A stretch of 64,000 nt of DNA from Noviherbaspirillum humi. Lineage in GTDB: Bacteria; Pseudomonadota; Gammaproteobacteria; Burkholderiales; Burkholderiaceae_D. Location: assembly GCF_900188095.1 (NCBI RefSeq), contig NZ_FZOT01000015.1, positions 89,839 to 153,838 on the forward strand, written 5' to 3'. Made by a program: the position numbers and the translations under genes. The notes under the pieces were generated by a model. It was not told where the DNA came from. It saw only the letters and a program-made list of their open reading frames with translations, and searched no databases. Below, piece after piece: positions 37,826 to 45,808 of this stretch. Positions within the stretch are counted from its first letter, which is position 1. The number at the start of each line of letters is the position of its first letter.

Positions 37826-38545
37826 ATGCGCGGCGAGTATCACCAGAAATTCAATCCCGAACTTGTAGAAATGAACGAGAAGCTGCGCAAGGACGCCATG
37901 CGCACGCTCGAGCAGTATGGGCAGAAGCAGATTTCCGACCTGCCGGAGATGTCCGAGGGTGAGCGCTCGAAGTGGTTCTTCTGGAACATGCATGAAAACC
38001 TGGAGGAGTTCCGCCGGCTGGAACCGACCCTGATCGGCCAGGTGATGAGCACCCAGATGGTCATTACCGAGGGCCAGCAAACCGAATCGGGCCGCAACGC
38101 GGTGGAGAAGAAGGTGGTGCTGCAATGCCGCTGGCATCTGCGCGTGGCGTACGCCGGGATACAGAACGAGGAAACCTATCAGATCGGCGACGGCAAGGCC
38201 GAACTGACGGTGTGCGACGGCGGGCCGCCGCCGAATGCCTCGCTGCAGGACAACCAGCGCGGTTATCTGCATTCGGACAGCTCGCTCTATCCGAACCAGC
38301 TCTTCCTCGGCGGCTGGATCAGCGAAGGACTATGGAACGAGGTCCGGCAGCATCTGTACAGCGGCCTGCCCAACTGCCATACCGACATCCTGCTCAAGGA
38401 CAATTATCTTTTCCCGGTGCGGGCCGGCTTCGATTTCGTGGTCGGGCCGCCGGCGTCCATCGGCATCACCAATATGGATTTCTGCGTCTCATCCTCTTCC
38501 GGCGAGCGCCGCAACAGCCGGCGCAGCGAATCCCTGCCACGCTGA
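37826..38545 (+). CDS. Conserved-looking protein of unknown function
   Basis: This is a 239-residue soluble protein starting MRGEYHQKFNPELVEMNEKL, with no signal peptide and no membrane segment. The first 60 residues look helical (WFFWNMHENLEEFRRL). The rest is mixed, with CRWHLRVAYAGIQNEETYQI, a CDGGPPPNASL turn and HTDILLKDNYLFPVR. Four or five Cys are present but not in a metal pattern. I do not recognise a family. GGAGAAG precedes the ATG, and codon use is like the neighbours', so it is probably real. It stands between the DsbA-family gene and the phasin. Confidence 0.7.
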   Translation: MRGEYHQKFNPELVEMNEKLRKDAMRTLEQYGQKQISDLPEMSEGERSKWFFWNMHENLEEFRRLEPTLIGQVMSTQMVITEGQQTESGRNAVEKKVVLQCRWHLRVAYAGIQNEETYQIGDGKAELTVCDGGPPPNASLQDNQRGYLHSDSSLYPNQLFLGGWISEGLWNEVRQHLYSGLPNCHTDILLKDNYLFPVRAGFDFVVGPPASIGITNMDFCVSSSSGERRNSRRSESLPR

Positions 38546-38606
38546 GCGGGCGATTCCACTTCTCTATTGCAACGCACAAAAAATGAGCCTGTCGCAGCGC
38601 GTCTTT

Positions 38607-38637
38607 GCTATACAATAGACGCTGCTGCTGCGCAGCA
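38607..38637 (+). promoter_or_regulatory. Phasin promoter with 12-bp palindrome
   Basis: An extended -10, TGCTATACA (38607-38614), is followed 11 bases later by TGCTGCGCAGCA (38626-38637), a perfect palindrome lying where a repressor would block initiation. PhaR, the PHB-sensing repressor of phasin genes, binds TGC/GCA-containing dyads in several bacteria. The site is about 59 bases before the phasin ATG. Confidence 0.5.
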
Positions 38638-38696
38638 TATTTGCTGCATTCACTTCATCAAGCCTTGCAATCCGCATCCATTTTTTAGGAGAAGCC

Positions 38697-39287
38697 ATGT
38701 TTCCGGCCCAACAGAATCCGTTTGCCAGCGCCGCCCGTAGCGGCATGGATAATCAGATCGCTTTCTACAATGCCCTCACCAGCACCGCCATCGAAAGCAT
38801 GGAAAAGCTGGCGACGCTGAACCTGACCGCCATGCGCGCCTCGATCGAGGAATCCGCCGAAGCTACCCGCCAGCTGCTCGGCGCGAAAAATGTGCAGGAG
38901 TTCGTTGCGCTGCTCGCCTCCCAGGCACGCCCCACCATGGAAAAAGCCGTCGCCTACAGCGGCCATGTCAGCAATATCGCCACTGGCGCCCAGGCCGAAC
39001 TGGTGAAAGCCACCGAACAGCGGTTTTCCGATGTCGGCCGCCGCACCACGCAGGCAGCCGCCGAAATGATGACCAAGCTGCCCGTTTCCCTGGACGACCT
39101 GACGGCGTACATCAAGGCCGGCTTTGAGAATGCCAATCCGAATCGCCTGTTCGCGGCCGCGATGCCTGCCGCCCGCGCCGCCCAGGAAGTGGTCAGCGCC
39201 AGTGTCACGCCGATGACCCAGGCTGCCGCGCAGACGGCTCAGGCCGCGTCGACCGCTGCCGACAAGAAGGACGGCACCTCCGCCTGA
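38697..39287 (+). CDS. phaP: Phasin family protein
   Basis: This is a 196-residue, Ala-rich helical protein beginning MFPAQQNPFASAARSGMDNQ. Heptad-like helices (AIESMEKLATLNLTAMRASI and SAEATRQLLGAKNVQEFVAL) form the phasin_2 fold, and the C-terminal Ala/Thr tail is disordered. Phasins coat polyhydroxybutyrate granules and set their number and size. AGGAGAAG precedes the start, and the gene has its own promoter, candidate operator and a strong terminator. Its location 2.5 kb from phaAB supports a PHB role. The gene symbol is by family; several paralogues are usual. Confidence 0.9.
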   Translation: MFPAQQNPFASAARSGMDNQIAFYNALTSTAIESMEKLATLNLTAMRASIEESAEATRQLLGAKNVQEFVALLASQARPTMEKAVAYSGHVSNIATGAQAELVKATEQRFSDVGRRTTQAAAEMMTKLPVSLDDLTAYIKAGFENANPNRLFAAAMPAARAAQEVVSASVTPMTQAAAQTAQAASTAADKKDGTSA

Positions 39288-39308
39288 GCACTGCCAGCCG
39301 GATGAGAT

Positions 39309-39338
39309 ACGGGCCGCACATGCGGCCCGTTTTTTTTC
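39309..39338 (+). terminator. Intrinsic terminator after the phasin gene
   Basis: ACGGGCCGCA (39309-39318) and TGCGGCCCGT (39321-39330) form a 10-bp stem with a 2-base loop, followed by eight Ts. Very strong. Confidence 0.95.
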
Positions 39339-39388
39339 ATTGGAGGTGGAAGCATGGCGCCGCCTCGGCGCGCGGCTGGCGTGCCGGC

Positions 39389-40846
39389 TCAGCAGGCCAG
39401 CTGTGCCGTGCCGCCGCGCTGCCGGCGAACGGCGCGCGACCGGGTGAGCGGCCGCACCTTGAACCGGCCTTCGGCAAAAACGCGCGACAGGATGCGGTAA
39501 GTCTCGGGGTCGAATGCGGGCCGCGCCGGCGCATCTTCCAGCAGCGACCAGATGCCGCCCTCGTCGCGCGCCGTGCCGAGATGCCGCCAGTTGTCGAACA
39601 CATGAATGTCCTGCCGGCCATCGGTGCCGGCCTCGATCACCGCCACTGCGCCGGCATGCGGCCAGGGCTGCAGGCGCATGCCGCGCAGCGCAGCCCTCAG
39701 GCGCTCGCCGTGGCCGTGCTGTTCGCCTTGCCCGGCGCAGGCCGGGCAGTGATGCAGGGAACGCTCGGTGAACGGCAGCGGCGGCGCTTCCCGTCCCGGC
39801 TCCAGTCCGAGCAGCACCGGGCACAGGCCGTCGCGCTCGGCCAATCCGCGCAGCGCCGCCTGCGCCTTGCGCGGCGACTGGAACAGGCCGTACAAGCCAT
39901 CGTCCGGATCGAAGTCGTCATCGTCGGCACACACCAGGCGCGGCTCCAGCCCGCCCTGCGGCGAGGGTTGCAGCTGCCAGGCGCAGAATTGCGCATCCTG
40001 GAGCAAGGCGAGGTTGTGCACCGGCTGCAGCATGTGCGCCAAGCGCGCTTCCAGCAGCGCCGCGCCGAGTTCGCCCGCCGTTTCCTGCCAATCGATGCGC
40101 CGCAGCTGGCGCGCCAGCTGCGCATCCTTGTACGACTGGCGGCTGCTGGCGAAGTGGGCCATGACCCGCGCCCGCAGCTGGCTGCTGCGCCCGATGTAGA
40201 GCGGCACGTCATGCTCGCCATAGAAGAGATAAATGCCGGGGCCGTCGGGCACGTCGTCGAGCAGGTCGGCATCGAGATGGGCCGGCAGCGCCGGCTTCTG
40301 CAGCAGCGCCCGCACCGCTTCATGCATCGCTTCGGCCGGCACCGCGCGCTCCAGCTTGCGCCAGTACTGCCATAGCAGGTCGGCGTCGGCCAGCGCCCGG
40401 TGGCGCTCGGCGGCATGCAGCCCATGGCGGGCGATGATGGCATCCAGGTTGTGCTTCGGTTCCGCCGGAAACAGCCGCCGCGACAGCTTGACGGTGCACA
40501 GCGTCTCGGCGCGGAAGGTCATGCCGAGGCGCCTGAAGGCATGGCGCAGGAAGCCGTAGTCGAAGCGGGCGTTATGGGCGATCAGCAAGGCTCCCTCGAG
40601 GCGGCGCAGCAGTTCAGGCGCCACGTCGGCGAACGCCGGCGCATGGCGCACCATGGCGTCGCTGATGCCGGTCAGGCGCTGCACCGGCAGCGGCAGCGGC
40701 CGCTCCGGGTTGACCAGGGTGGACCAGCGCTCCACGCCTGTGGCGCTCACCTCGACGATACCGATTTCGGTGATGACATCGGTGGCCGGATTCACCCCGG
40801 TGGTCTCCAGGTCAATGAAAAGCAGTTTGCCGTAATGGTCGAACAT
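39389..40846 (-). CDS. DnaQ-like 3'-5' exonuclease fused to GIY-YIG domain
   Basis: This is a 485-residue protein from the ATG at 40846. Residues 8-175 are a DEDDh exonuclease: FIDLETTG (D12, E14), AHNARFDYGFL and HRALADADLL. Residues 205-290 are a UvrC-like GIY-YIG nuclease domain (GPGIYLFYGEHDVPLYIGRS). The C-terminal part holds one zinc-type CPAC motif. This is the domain order of the DNA polymerase III epsilon-like Cho/UvrC fusion proteins found in many proteobacteria, presumably for repair. The frame is open to 41188 but only the shorter start agrees with the exonuclease fold. It acts on DNA in the cytoplasm. Confidence 0.88.
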   Translation of the reverse strand: MFDHYGKLLFIDLETTGVNPATDVITEIGIVEVSATGVERWSTLVNPERPLPLPVQRLTGISDAMVRHAPAFADVAPELLRRLEGALLIAHNARFDYGFLRHAFRRLGMTFRAETLCTVKLSRRLFPAEPKHNLDAIIARHGLHAAERHRALADADLLWQYWRKLERAVPAEAMHEAVRALLQKPALPAHLDADLLDDVPDGPGIYLFYGEHDVPLYIGRSSQLRARVMAHFASSRQSYKDAQLARQLRRIDWQETAGELGAALLEARLAHMLQPVHNLALLQDAQFCAWQLQPSPQGGLEPRLVCADDDDFDPDDGLYGLFQSPRKAQAALRGLAERDGLCPVLLGLEPGREAPPLPFTERSLHHCPACAGQGEQHGHGERLRAALRGMRLQPWPHAGAVAVIEAGTDGRQDIHVFDNWRHLGTARDEGGIWSLLEDAPARPAFDPETYRILSRVFAEGRFKVRPLTRSRAVRRQRGGTAQLAC

Positions 40847-41040
40847 CGGGCGAATCCATCCGCGCAAGGAAGGGGAAAAAGGCCAAGCTAATTCAGACCA
40901 TGGCGCGGCGGCGGAGTTCACCCGAAAGGCGAATTCCGGAGCAGGGGAAAGCAGATCAGGGAGAGAGCGTCCGGCGGACCGGACGCGGAGGGGATAAAGG
41001 AAGCAGGAAGCTGCCGCGAAGAAACGAAGCAGTTGCCGGA

Positions 41041-41259
41041 CTAGCCAGCCTTGACCGCAATGCGGGCATCGCCCACGGCCACCACCTGGCCGGCGCGGAC
41101 CTTGCAGGTCTTGCGTAATTCCTGCTGGCCATCGACCGACACCGCGCCGCTGGCCACCATGGCCTTGCCCGCGCCGCCGCTGTCGCACAGGCCGGTGAGC
41201 TTCAGCAATTGATTGAGTTCGATGAATTCGCCATCGAGGATGAATTCGAGTTTTTGCAT
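41041..41259 (-). CDS. S4-domain RNA-binding protein (YbcJ-like)
   Basis: This is a 72-residue single S4 domain: FIELNQLLKLTGLCDSGGAG, KAMVASGAVSVDGQQELRKT then CKVRAGQVVAVGD. The S4 fold binds structured RNA; YbcJ-type proteins are stand-alone domains of unclear role. It starts 1 base after the stop of the gene at 41261-41539, so they are coupled. No other domain is present. The gap up to the exonuclease start (40847-41040) holds no gene. Confidence 0.9.
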   Translation of the reverse strand: MQKLEFILDGEFIELNQLLKLTGLCDSGGAGKAMVASGAVSVDGQQELRKTCKVRAGQVVAVGDARIAVKAG

Positions 41260-41260
41260 G

Positions 41261-41539
41261 TCAGGTTCCGTGGAGTTGCTGTCGCGCCTTCTGCAGCCAG
41301 ATGGCGAGGTTGGCTTGCAGGTCTTCTTGGCTGAACGAGCAGCTCTCTTCGGTGAACAGGCTGCCGGCTTCCATCCGGCCCAGCATGTCTTCCATGACCG
41401 CCGTGTAGCGTGGCGGCAGCCGGGCCAGCAGAGCCGATTGCGTCCGCCATAGGCTGCAGAAGGCCGCGATCGACAGCCGCCCCTGCTTCAGGTCGGACAG
41501 GGATTGCTCCAGCAGCGGCAGGGATTCATGAACGGACAT
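41261..41539 (-). CDS. Small acidic-helical protein of unknown function
   Basis: This is a 92-residue protein from the ATG at 41539; a form from 41557 is also possible and neither has a good ribosome-binding site. It reads MSVHESLPLLEQSLSDLKQG with Leu-rich amphipathic helices (FCSLWRTQSALLARLPPRY, LQANLAIWLQKARQQL). There is no signal peptide or membrane segment. I do not recognise a family. Its stop and the start of the S4 gene are 1 base apart, so they are made together. It sits downstream of the YpfJ-type protease gene. Confidence 0.65.
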   Translation of the reverse strand: MSVHESLPLLEQSLSDLKQGRLSIAAFCSLWRTQSALLARLPPRYTAVMEDMLGRMEAGSLFTEESCSFSQEDLQANLAIWLQKARQQLHGT

Positions 41540-41591
41540 GGAGACTCGGGAAGACATTCGGCAAGCGGGTGGCGATTCTACCAGCCCCGCC

Positions 41592-42479
41592 TCACAACTG
41601 CTGCGCCTCGAAGGTGTTGCAGGCGGTGATCTGCCCGGTCTGGATGCCGCGCCGGAACCAGCGCACCCGCTGCGCCGAGCTGCCATGGGTAAAGGAGTCC
41701 GGCACCACATGGCCGGTGGCCTGGCGCTGCAGTGCATCGTCGCCGATGGCGCTGGCGGCATTGAGCGCAGTCTCGATGTCGCCCTGCTCCAGGATGTTGC
41801 GCGCCCGGTCGGCGTGGTAGGCCCACACGCCGGCGAAGCAGTCGGCCTGCAGTTCCAGCCGCACCGACAGGGCATTGCCCTGGGCTTCGGAGGCACGGCG
41901 CCGGGCGGCGTCGACCCTGCCGGATATGCCCATCAGGTTCTGCACGTGGTGGCCGACCTCGTGCGCGATGACGTAGGCCTGGGCGAATTCGCCGGATACC
42001 TTGAAGCGCTGCTGCATCAGGCGGTAGAAGCTGAGGTCGATGTAGATGCGCTGGTCGCCCGGGCAGTAGAAGGGGCCGGTGGCCGTCTGCCCGGTGCCGC
42101 AGGCGGTCGGCGTCGCGCCGGAGAACAGCACCAGCTTGGGATTGACGTACTGGCGGCCGCTCTGGCGGAACAGGCCGGTCCAGGTATCTTCGGTGTCGGC
42201 CAGCACGGTGGAGACGAAGCGCGCCATCTGGTCGTTGGCCGGCGGCCGGTGCGCCGGCGCCTGCTGCACCGGCGCTACCTGTCCGCCGCCGCCGCTGAGC
42301 AGGTTGAGCAGGGTGACCGGGTTGATCCCGAGGAAATAGGACCCGACCAGCGCCACCACGATGGTGCCGATGCCGATCGAGCGTCCGCCGAAGCCGAAAC
42401 CGCCGCCGCCACCGCCGCCGTAGTCATCGCCGCGGCGGTCCTCCACGTTGTCGCTCTCGCGATTGCCTTCCCATCTCAT
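41592..42479 (-). CDS. ypfJ: YpfJ-family neutral zinc metallopeptidase
   Basis: This is a 295-residue protein. An acidic N-terminus and a Gly run are followed by one membrane segment (IGIGTIVVALVGSYFLGI, about 34-51). The zinc motif HEVGHH begins at residue 173, with a distal ELQADCFAGVWAYHAD that supplies the third ligand. It is thus a membrane-anchored DUF-type protease with its catalytic domain on the outer face. The substrate is unknown. The length fits the family. Codon use is like the chromosome's. Confidence 0.92.
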   Translation of the reverse strand: MRWEGNRESDNVEDRRGDDYGGGGGGGFGFGGRSIGIGTIVVALVGSYFLGINPVTLLNLLSGGGGQVAPVQQAPAHRPPANDQMARFVSTVLADTEDTWTGLFRQSGRQYVNPKLVLFSGATPTACGTGQTATGPFYCPGDQRIYIDLSFYRLMQQRFKVSGEFAQAYVIAHEVGHHVQNLMGISGRVDAARRRASEAQGNALSVRLELQADCFAGVWAYHADRARNILEQGDIETALNAASAIGDDALQRQATGHVVPDSFTHGSSAQRVRWFRRGIQTGQITACNTFEAQQL

Positions 42480-42602
42480 GTCATTCTCCGGAATCGATAG
42501 GCGCGTGTGCGCCGGCAGGGATTGTTTACCAATGTGGGTGAATAAACAAGTTCCGTGCCCGTGGCCGCGAGGAAAGACTCACCTGCGATTCATGGAAGGG
42601 GC

Positions 42603-43589
42603 TCAGAGCGAGATGCGGTCGCGTCCGGCTTCCTTGGCCCGGTAGAGCGCGGCGTCGGCGGCGGCGATCAGCTCCGGCGCCGACTGGTCCAGCTGGAAGG
42701 TCGCCACGCCCAGCGACGCCGTCATGTGCGGCAAGGGCAGGCGCATGTCGGAAAAAATTACTGACTGGCGCAGCCGCTCGCGCAGACGTTCGGCCACCAT
42801 CATGCCGCCGGCTTGGCCGGTGCCGGGCAGAATCACCATCAGCTCCTCGCCGCCGTAGCGCACCGCGAAATCGGTCGGGCGCAGGGCGCCGGTGATCGCC
42901 TTGCCGGCGGCCTTGAGCGCCTCGTCGCCGACCAGGTGGCCATGCTCGTCGTTGAAGCGCTTGAAGTGGTCGAGGTCGATCAGGATCACCGACAGCGGAT
43001 TGCCGCCGGCTTGCGCCTCGTCCACCATGCCGGGGAAGTGGCTGTCCAGCCAGGCCCGGTTCTGCAGGCCGGTGAGGCCGTCGACCATGGACAGCTGGCG
43101 GTAGAACTCCCCCAGCTTCTGGCGCCGGCGCAGCTGGGCGTTGGCGGCGCGGATGCGGAAGGAAAGCAGGCGCAGCAGGTTGCGCGCCACGCCGTTGGAG
43201 GCATCAATCAGGCGCCATACGGTGGGGGCGTCGATCATCAGCAGTTCCGACTCCTGCAGGGCGCGGATGCGCTCGGCGCCGCTGTCCTCTTCCAGCACCG
43301 AAAGCTCGCCGGTGCATTCGCCCGCCAGCACCCGGCTGCTGCTGCCGTCGCTGCGCTCGTCGTCGGTGCCGACTTCAAGCGCGCCGCTCAGCACCACGTA
43401 GAGCCGCGCCGGCTGGTCGGCGCCACGTTCCAGCCGGGTTCCGGCGGCGATGCGCAGCACCGGGCAATGTGCGAGCAGCGGCGCCACGTCGGCGAGCGAG
43501 GCGCCGTCGAACAGTTGAACGCCTTGCAGGCTGTAGGTGCCGGTGCCGAAAGTGGACGGCGTTTTCGCCGGATGGGTAAGGTCGAGCAT
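42603..43589 (-). CDS. Diguanylate cyclase with cNMP-binding-like sensor
   Basis: This is a 328-residue protein. Residues 25-140 have a CRP-type cyclic-nucleotide-binding fold (ARLYVVLSGALEVGTDDE, GECTGELSVLEE). Residues 165-328 form a GGDEF domain with GGEEL at 246-250, the metal Asp in LIDLDHFKRFNDEHGH, and an inhibitory I-site RPTD at 237-240, exactly 5 residues before GGEEL. It should make c-di-GMP and be product-inhibited. It is soluble, with no membrane segment. The start overlaps the SirB2 stop by 1 base, so the two are coupled. A longer frame to 43883 is only a shadow over SirB2. Confidence 0.93.
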   Translation of the reverse strand: MLDLTHPAKTPSTFGTGTYSLQGVQLFDGASLADVAPLLAHCPVLRIAAGTRLERGADQPARLYVVLSGALEVGTDDERSDGSSSRVLAGECTGELSVLEEDSGAERIRALQESELLMIDAPTVWRLIDASNGVARNLLRLLSFRIRAANAQLRRRQKLGEFYRQLSMVDGLTGLQNRAWLDSHFPGMVDEAQAGGNPLSVILIDLDHFKRFNDEHGHLVGDEALKAAGKAITGALRPTDFAVRYGGEELMVILPGTGQAGGMMVAERLRERLRQSVIFSDMRLPLPHMTASLGVATFQLDQSAPELIAAADAALYRAKEAGRDRISL

Positions 43590-43960
43590 CAGAACACCTG
43601 GCGCGTGACCGCGACCTTGATGATGTAGGCGAACACCGCCAGCGCCGCGAAGAAGGCGGCGATGCGGATCTTTTTGGTCTTGCCGCGCCTGAGGGCGACG
43701 GTGCCGAGCAGGATGTAGAGGATCAGGCCGACCACCTTGGCCGTCAGCCAGCCCTGCGCAAAGGGATATTGCCCGCTCCAGACGGCCAGGGCGATGGCGG
43801 CGGCCAGCAGTAGGGTGTCGTTCACATGCGGCACGATGCGCACCCAGCGCCGCTGGAGCAGGGTGGAATCGCTCATCATCCACAGCCCGCGGATGAAGAA
43901 AAACATCCCGCTCAGCACGGCGAAGGTGATGTGAAGATGCTTGACAGCCAGATAACTCAT
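43589..43960 (-). CDS. SirB2-family membrane protein
   Basis: This is a 123-residue protein with four predicted helices (HLHITFAVLSGMFFFIRG, NDTLLLAAAIALAVW, VVGLILYILLGTVAL, IAAFFAALAVFAYIIKV). SirB2 proteins are small inner-membrane proteins linked to invasion-gene regulation in Salmonella and often lie next to signalling genes. The biochemical role is unknown. It is the first gene of a two-gene unit with the diguanylate cyclase. A redox or respiratory role has been guessed for the family because of conserved His residues (H8, H10, H45 here). Confidence 0.9.
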   Translation of the reverse strand: MSYLAVKHLHITFAVLSGMFFFIRGLWMMSDSTLLQRRWVRIVPHVNDTLLLAAAIALAVWSGQYPFAQGWLTAKVVGLILYILLGTVALRRGKTKKIRIAAFFAALAVFAYIIKVAVTRQVF

Positions 43961-44050
43961 CCGGAACTCCGTTGGCCGCTCATGGCGTGGTTTCTTGAAT
44001 GCAAGTCATCATTCTAGCAATGGCGGCGTCCGGAAATCCGCGCCGCAAAA

Positions 44051-44078
44051 GAAAAAGGCAGACGCTGTCGCATCTGCC
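44051..44078 (-). terminator. Terminator of the His-tailed protein gene
   Basis: GGCAGACGC (44057-44065) pairs with GCATCTGCC (44070-44078), one G-T pair included. On the minus strand the stem is followed by TTTTTC. It lies 25 bases beyond the stop at 44103. Confidence 0.85.
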
Positions 44079-44102
44079 CCAATGTTGGCGAGCCGATCGA
44101 GC

Positions 44103-44531
44103 TCAGTCGTCATGCTTGTGCTTGTGCTTTTCCTTGTCGTGGCCATGTCCATGGCCGTGTCCGTTGCCGTGGCCATGCTGCTCGCGCCACGGGCGGCCGT
44201 AGTTCTGTTCGACGTAGACATGCTGGGTGTAGGGACGCTCGGTCTGCAGCACCACCGGCACGCCGCTGGTGACGTAGCCTTGGAACTGCACCGGCAGGTT
44301 GACGCCGACCTGCCAGCTGCCGCCATTGAGCCAGAACCAGCTGCGGGTGTCGGGGGCGTAGTAGACCTGCTGCGCCGGATAGTAGACATAGTTGTACTGG
44401 CGGCGAGCCGCTTCCTTGGCGCGGTGGCCGTGGGCCGGCGCCCAGGGCGGAGGATCGGCCTGGGCCGGATTGCCGGCGCCGAGGCCGAGCACGAGGACGG
44501 CGGGAAGGGCGATGCGTAGTGATTTGATCAT
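44103..44531 (-). CDS. Exported protein with His/Lys/Asp-rich tail
   Basis: This is a 142-residue protein from the ATG at 44531. Residues 1-26 are a signal peptide (LRIALPAVLVLGLGAGNPAQA). The middle has Tyr-rich beta sequence (YNYVYYPAQQVYYAPDTRSW then FWLNGGSWQVGVNLPVQF). The last 27 residues are a run of His, Gly, Lys and Asp. The tail would bind nickel, zinc or copper in the periplasm, so metal handling is a reasonable guess. The DUF family of the YYPAQQVYY core is common in Burkholderiales without a set role. A strong terminator follows. Confidence 0.75.
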   Translation of the reverse strand: MIKSLRIALPAVLVLGLGAGNPAQADPPPWAPAHGHRAKEAARRQYNYVYYPAQQVYYAPDTRSWFWLNGGSWQVGVNLPVQFQGYVTSGVPVVLQTERPYTQHVYVEQNYGRPWREQHGHGNGHGHGHGHDKEKHKHKHDD

Positions 44532-44650
44532 GATGGCTGCGGAAATGAACCGGCGATGGTTCTTCAGTGAAACATATCCGCATTTTGCCGCATCCCTCCC
44601 CTGTTGGGGGAAACGGCGCGGTGAAAGCTGTAACAAAGGTGTATGTGTCT

Positions 44651-45274
44651 CTATCCAGCCCCAATCCAGCGGAAGGTGAGGTTGATGCGTGGCCCGCAAG
44701 GCGCGCTTTCCCTGGGCACCGCATGGCGCCAGAAGCGCTGCACGCCGCTTTCCATCAGCAGCAGGCTGCCATGGCTGAGCGCCAGCGAGAGCGGCCGCAG
44801 GTCGCGGCGGCGCGCATGGCGCAGGCGGAAGCTGCGGGTGGCGCCGAGGCTCAAAGAAGCGATCGCCGGGTCCGGGCCCAGTTCCGGCTCGCTGTCGCTG
44901 TGCCAGCCCATGGCGTCGGCTTCGTTCCGATAGAGGTTGAGCAGCACGCTGTTGTAGGCATGGCCGCTGGCAGCTTCCACTTGCTGGCGAATGCGGGCCA
45001 GCGTCGGCGACCAGGCGCGGGCTGCCAGGCTCAGGCCGGAATAGGCATAGCCGACGTCCCCGATCCAGGCGCACAGCCGCGGCTGCTGCCGCGCCTGGCC
45101 GGCGATCACGACGCTTTCCTGGCGCCAGTCGGTTTCCTTCAGCAGCAGGTCGAACAGGCGGTCGGCCTCGGCCGGGTCATAGAAGCGCGGCATGAAGCGC
45201 ATCCTGGCGTCGGCCAGTTCGATTTCCTCGAAGCCCGGTGCCGCCGGATCGAACAGGCCGGCTTGCCGAGTCAT
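44651..45274 (-). CDS. AlkB-like 2-oxoglutarate/Fe(II) dioxygenase
   Basis: This is a 207-residue enzyme. The Fe ligands are H125 and D127 in MGWHSDSEPEL and H184 in WRHAV; the oxoglutarate Arg is R196 in RINLTFR, with R202. The YNSVLLNLYRNEADAMGW stretch is the AlkB nucleotide-recognition area. It repairs alkylated bases (1-methyladenine, 3-methylcytosine) in nucleic acids by oxidative demethylation. The start at 45274 overlaps the thioesterase stop by 4 bases, so the two are coupled. It is shorter than E. coli AlkB and closer to eukaryote-like ALKBH2/3 forms seen in proteobacteria. Confidence 0.88.
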   Translation of the reverse strand: MTRQAGLFDPAAPGFEEIELADARMRFMPRFYDPAEADRLFDLLLKETDWRQESVVIAGQARQQPRLCAWIGDVGYAYSGLSLAARAWSPTLARIRQQVEAASGHAYNSVLLNLYRNEADAMGWHSDSEPELGPDPAIASLSLGATRSFRLRHARRRDLRPLSLALSHGSLLLMESGVQRFWRHAVPRESAPCGPRINLTFRWIGAG

Positions 45275-45693
45275 TGGCGCGGCCAGAGGATCATCTGGGT
45301 GCAGCGGAAGGTGGCGATGAGCTTGCCGCTGTCGCGGTGGGTCACGAGAGCGTCCCATACCTGGGTGGTCTTGCCGAGGTGGACCGCCTTCGCTTCGCAA
45401 TCGATGGTGCCCTCGGTGGCGGTGCCGAGGAAATTGCTCTTCAGCTCGATGGTGGTGAAGCTGCTCGCGCCGTGCGGCAGGTGGGCGACGCAGGCATAGC
45501 CGCAGGCGGTGTCGGCCAGGGTGACGATGGTGCCGGCATGGAGAAAGCCATTGGGCGCCATGTGGTCCCGGCGCAGGGCGAGTTCCGCGGTGAGCCGTCC
45601 TTCGCCGATCTCGCCGACGACGAGCCCGAGGTAGGCCGGCAGGTGATCCTGGCCGATGCGGTTGAAATAGGCAGCGTCCCTGGTCTGCGTCAT
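45271..45693 (-). CDS. PaaI-family hotdog thioesterase
   Basis: This is a 140-residue hotdog-fold protein. The start at 45693 has AGGAGG 6 bases upstream, clearly better than the longer frame to 45807. The motif HMAPNGFLHAGTIVTLADTA holds the helix-strand with the catalytic Asp/Asn, and TTIELKSNFLGTATEGTID is the following strand. It hydrolyses acyl-CoA thioesters, perhaps aromatic ones; the substrate is unknown. It is the first gene of a coupled pair with the AlkB-like gene. Confidence 0.88.
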   Translation of the reverse strand: MTQTRDAAYFNRIGQDHLPAYLGLVVGEIGEGRLTAELALRRDHMAPNGFLHAGTIVTLADTACGYACVAHLPHGASSFTTIELKSNFLGTATEGTIDCEAKAVHLGKTTQVWDALVTHRDSGKLIATFRCTQMILWPRQ

Positions 45694-45808
45694 GTCGTTC
45701 CTCCTGGCTGTTGTGCGGTCGATTGTACGCAGGATCGGCCGCCGCCGCCGGATTGAACTCGGCCAAGGCATCTTGCTCCAATGGCAAGCAATGCGACGGG
45801 AGGACAAT

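Noticed and set aside
40847..41188. N-terminal extension of the exonuclease gene
   Set aside because: The extra 114 codons have no conserved sequence and the exonuclease fold begins exactly at the start at 40846.
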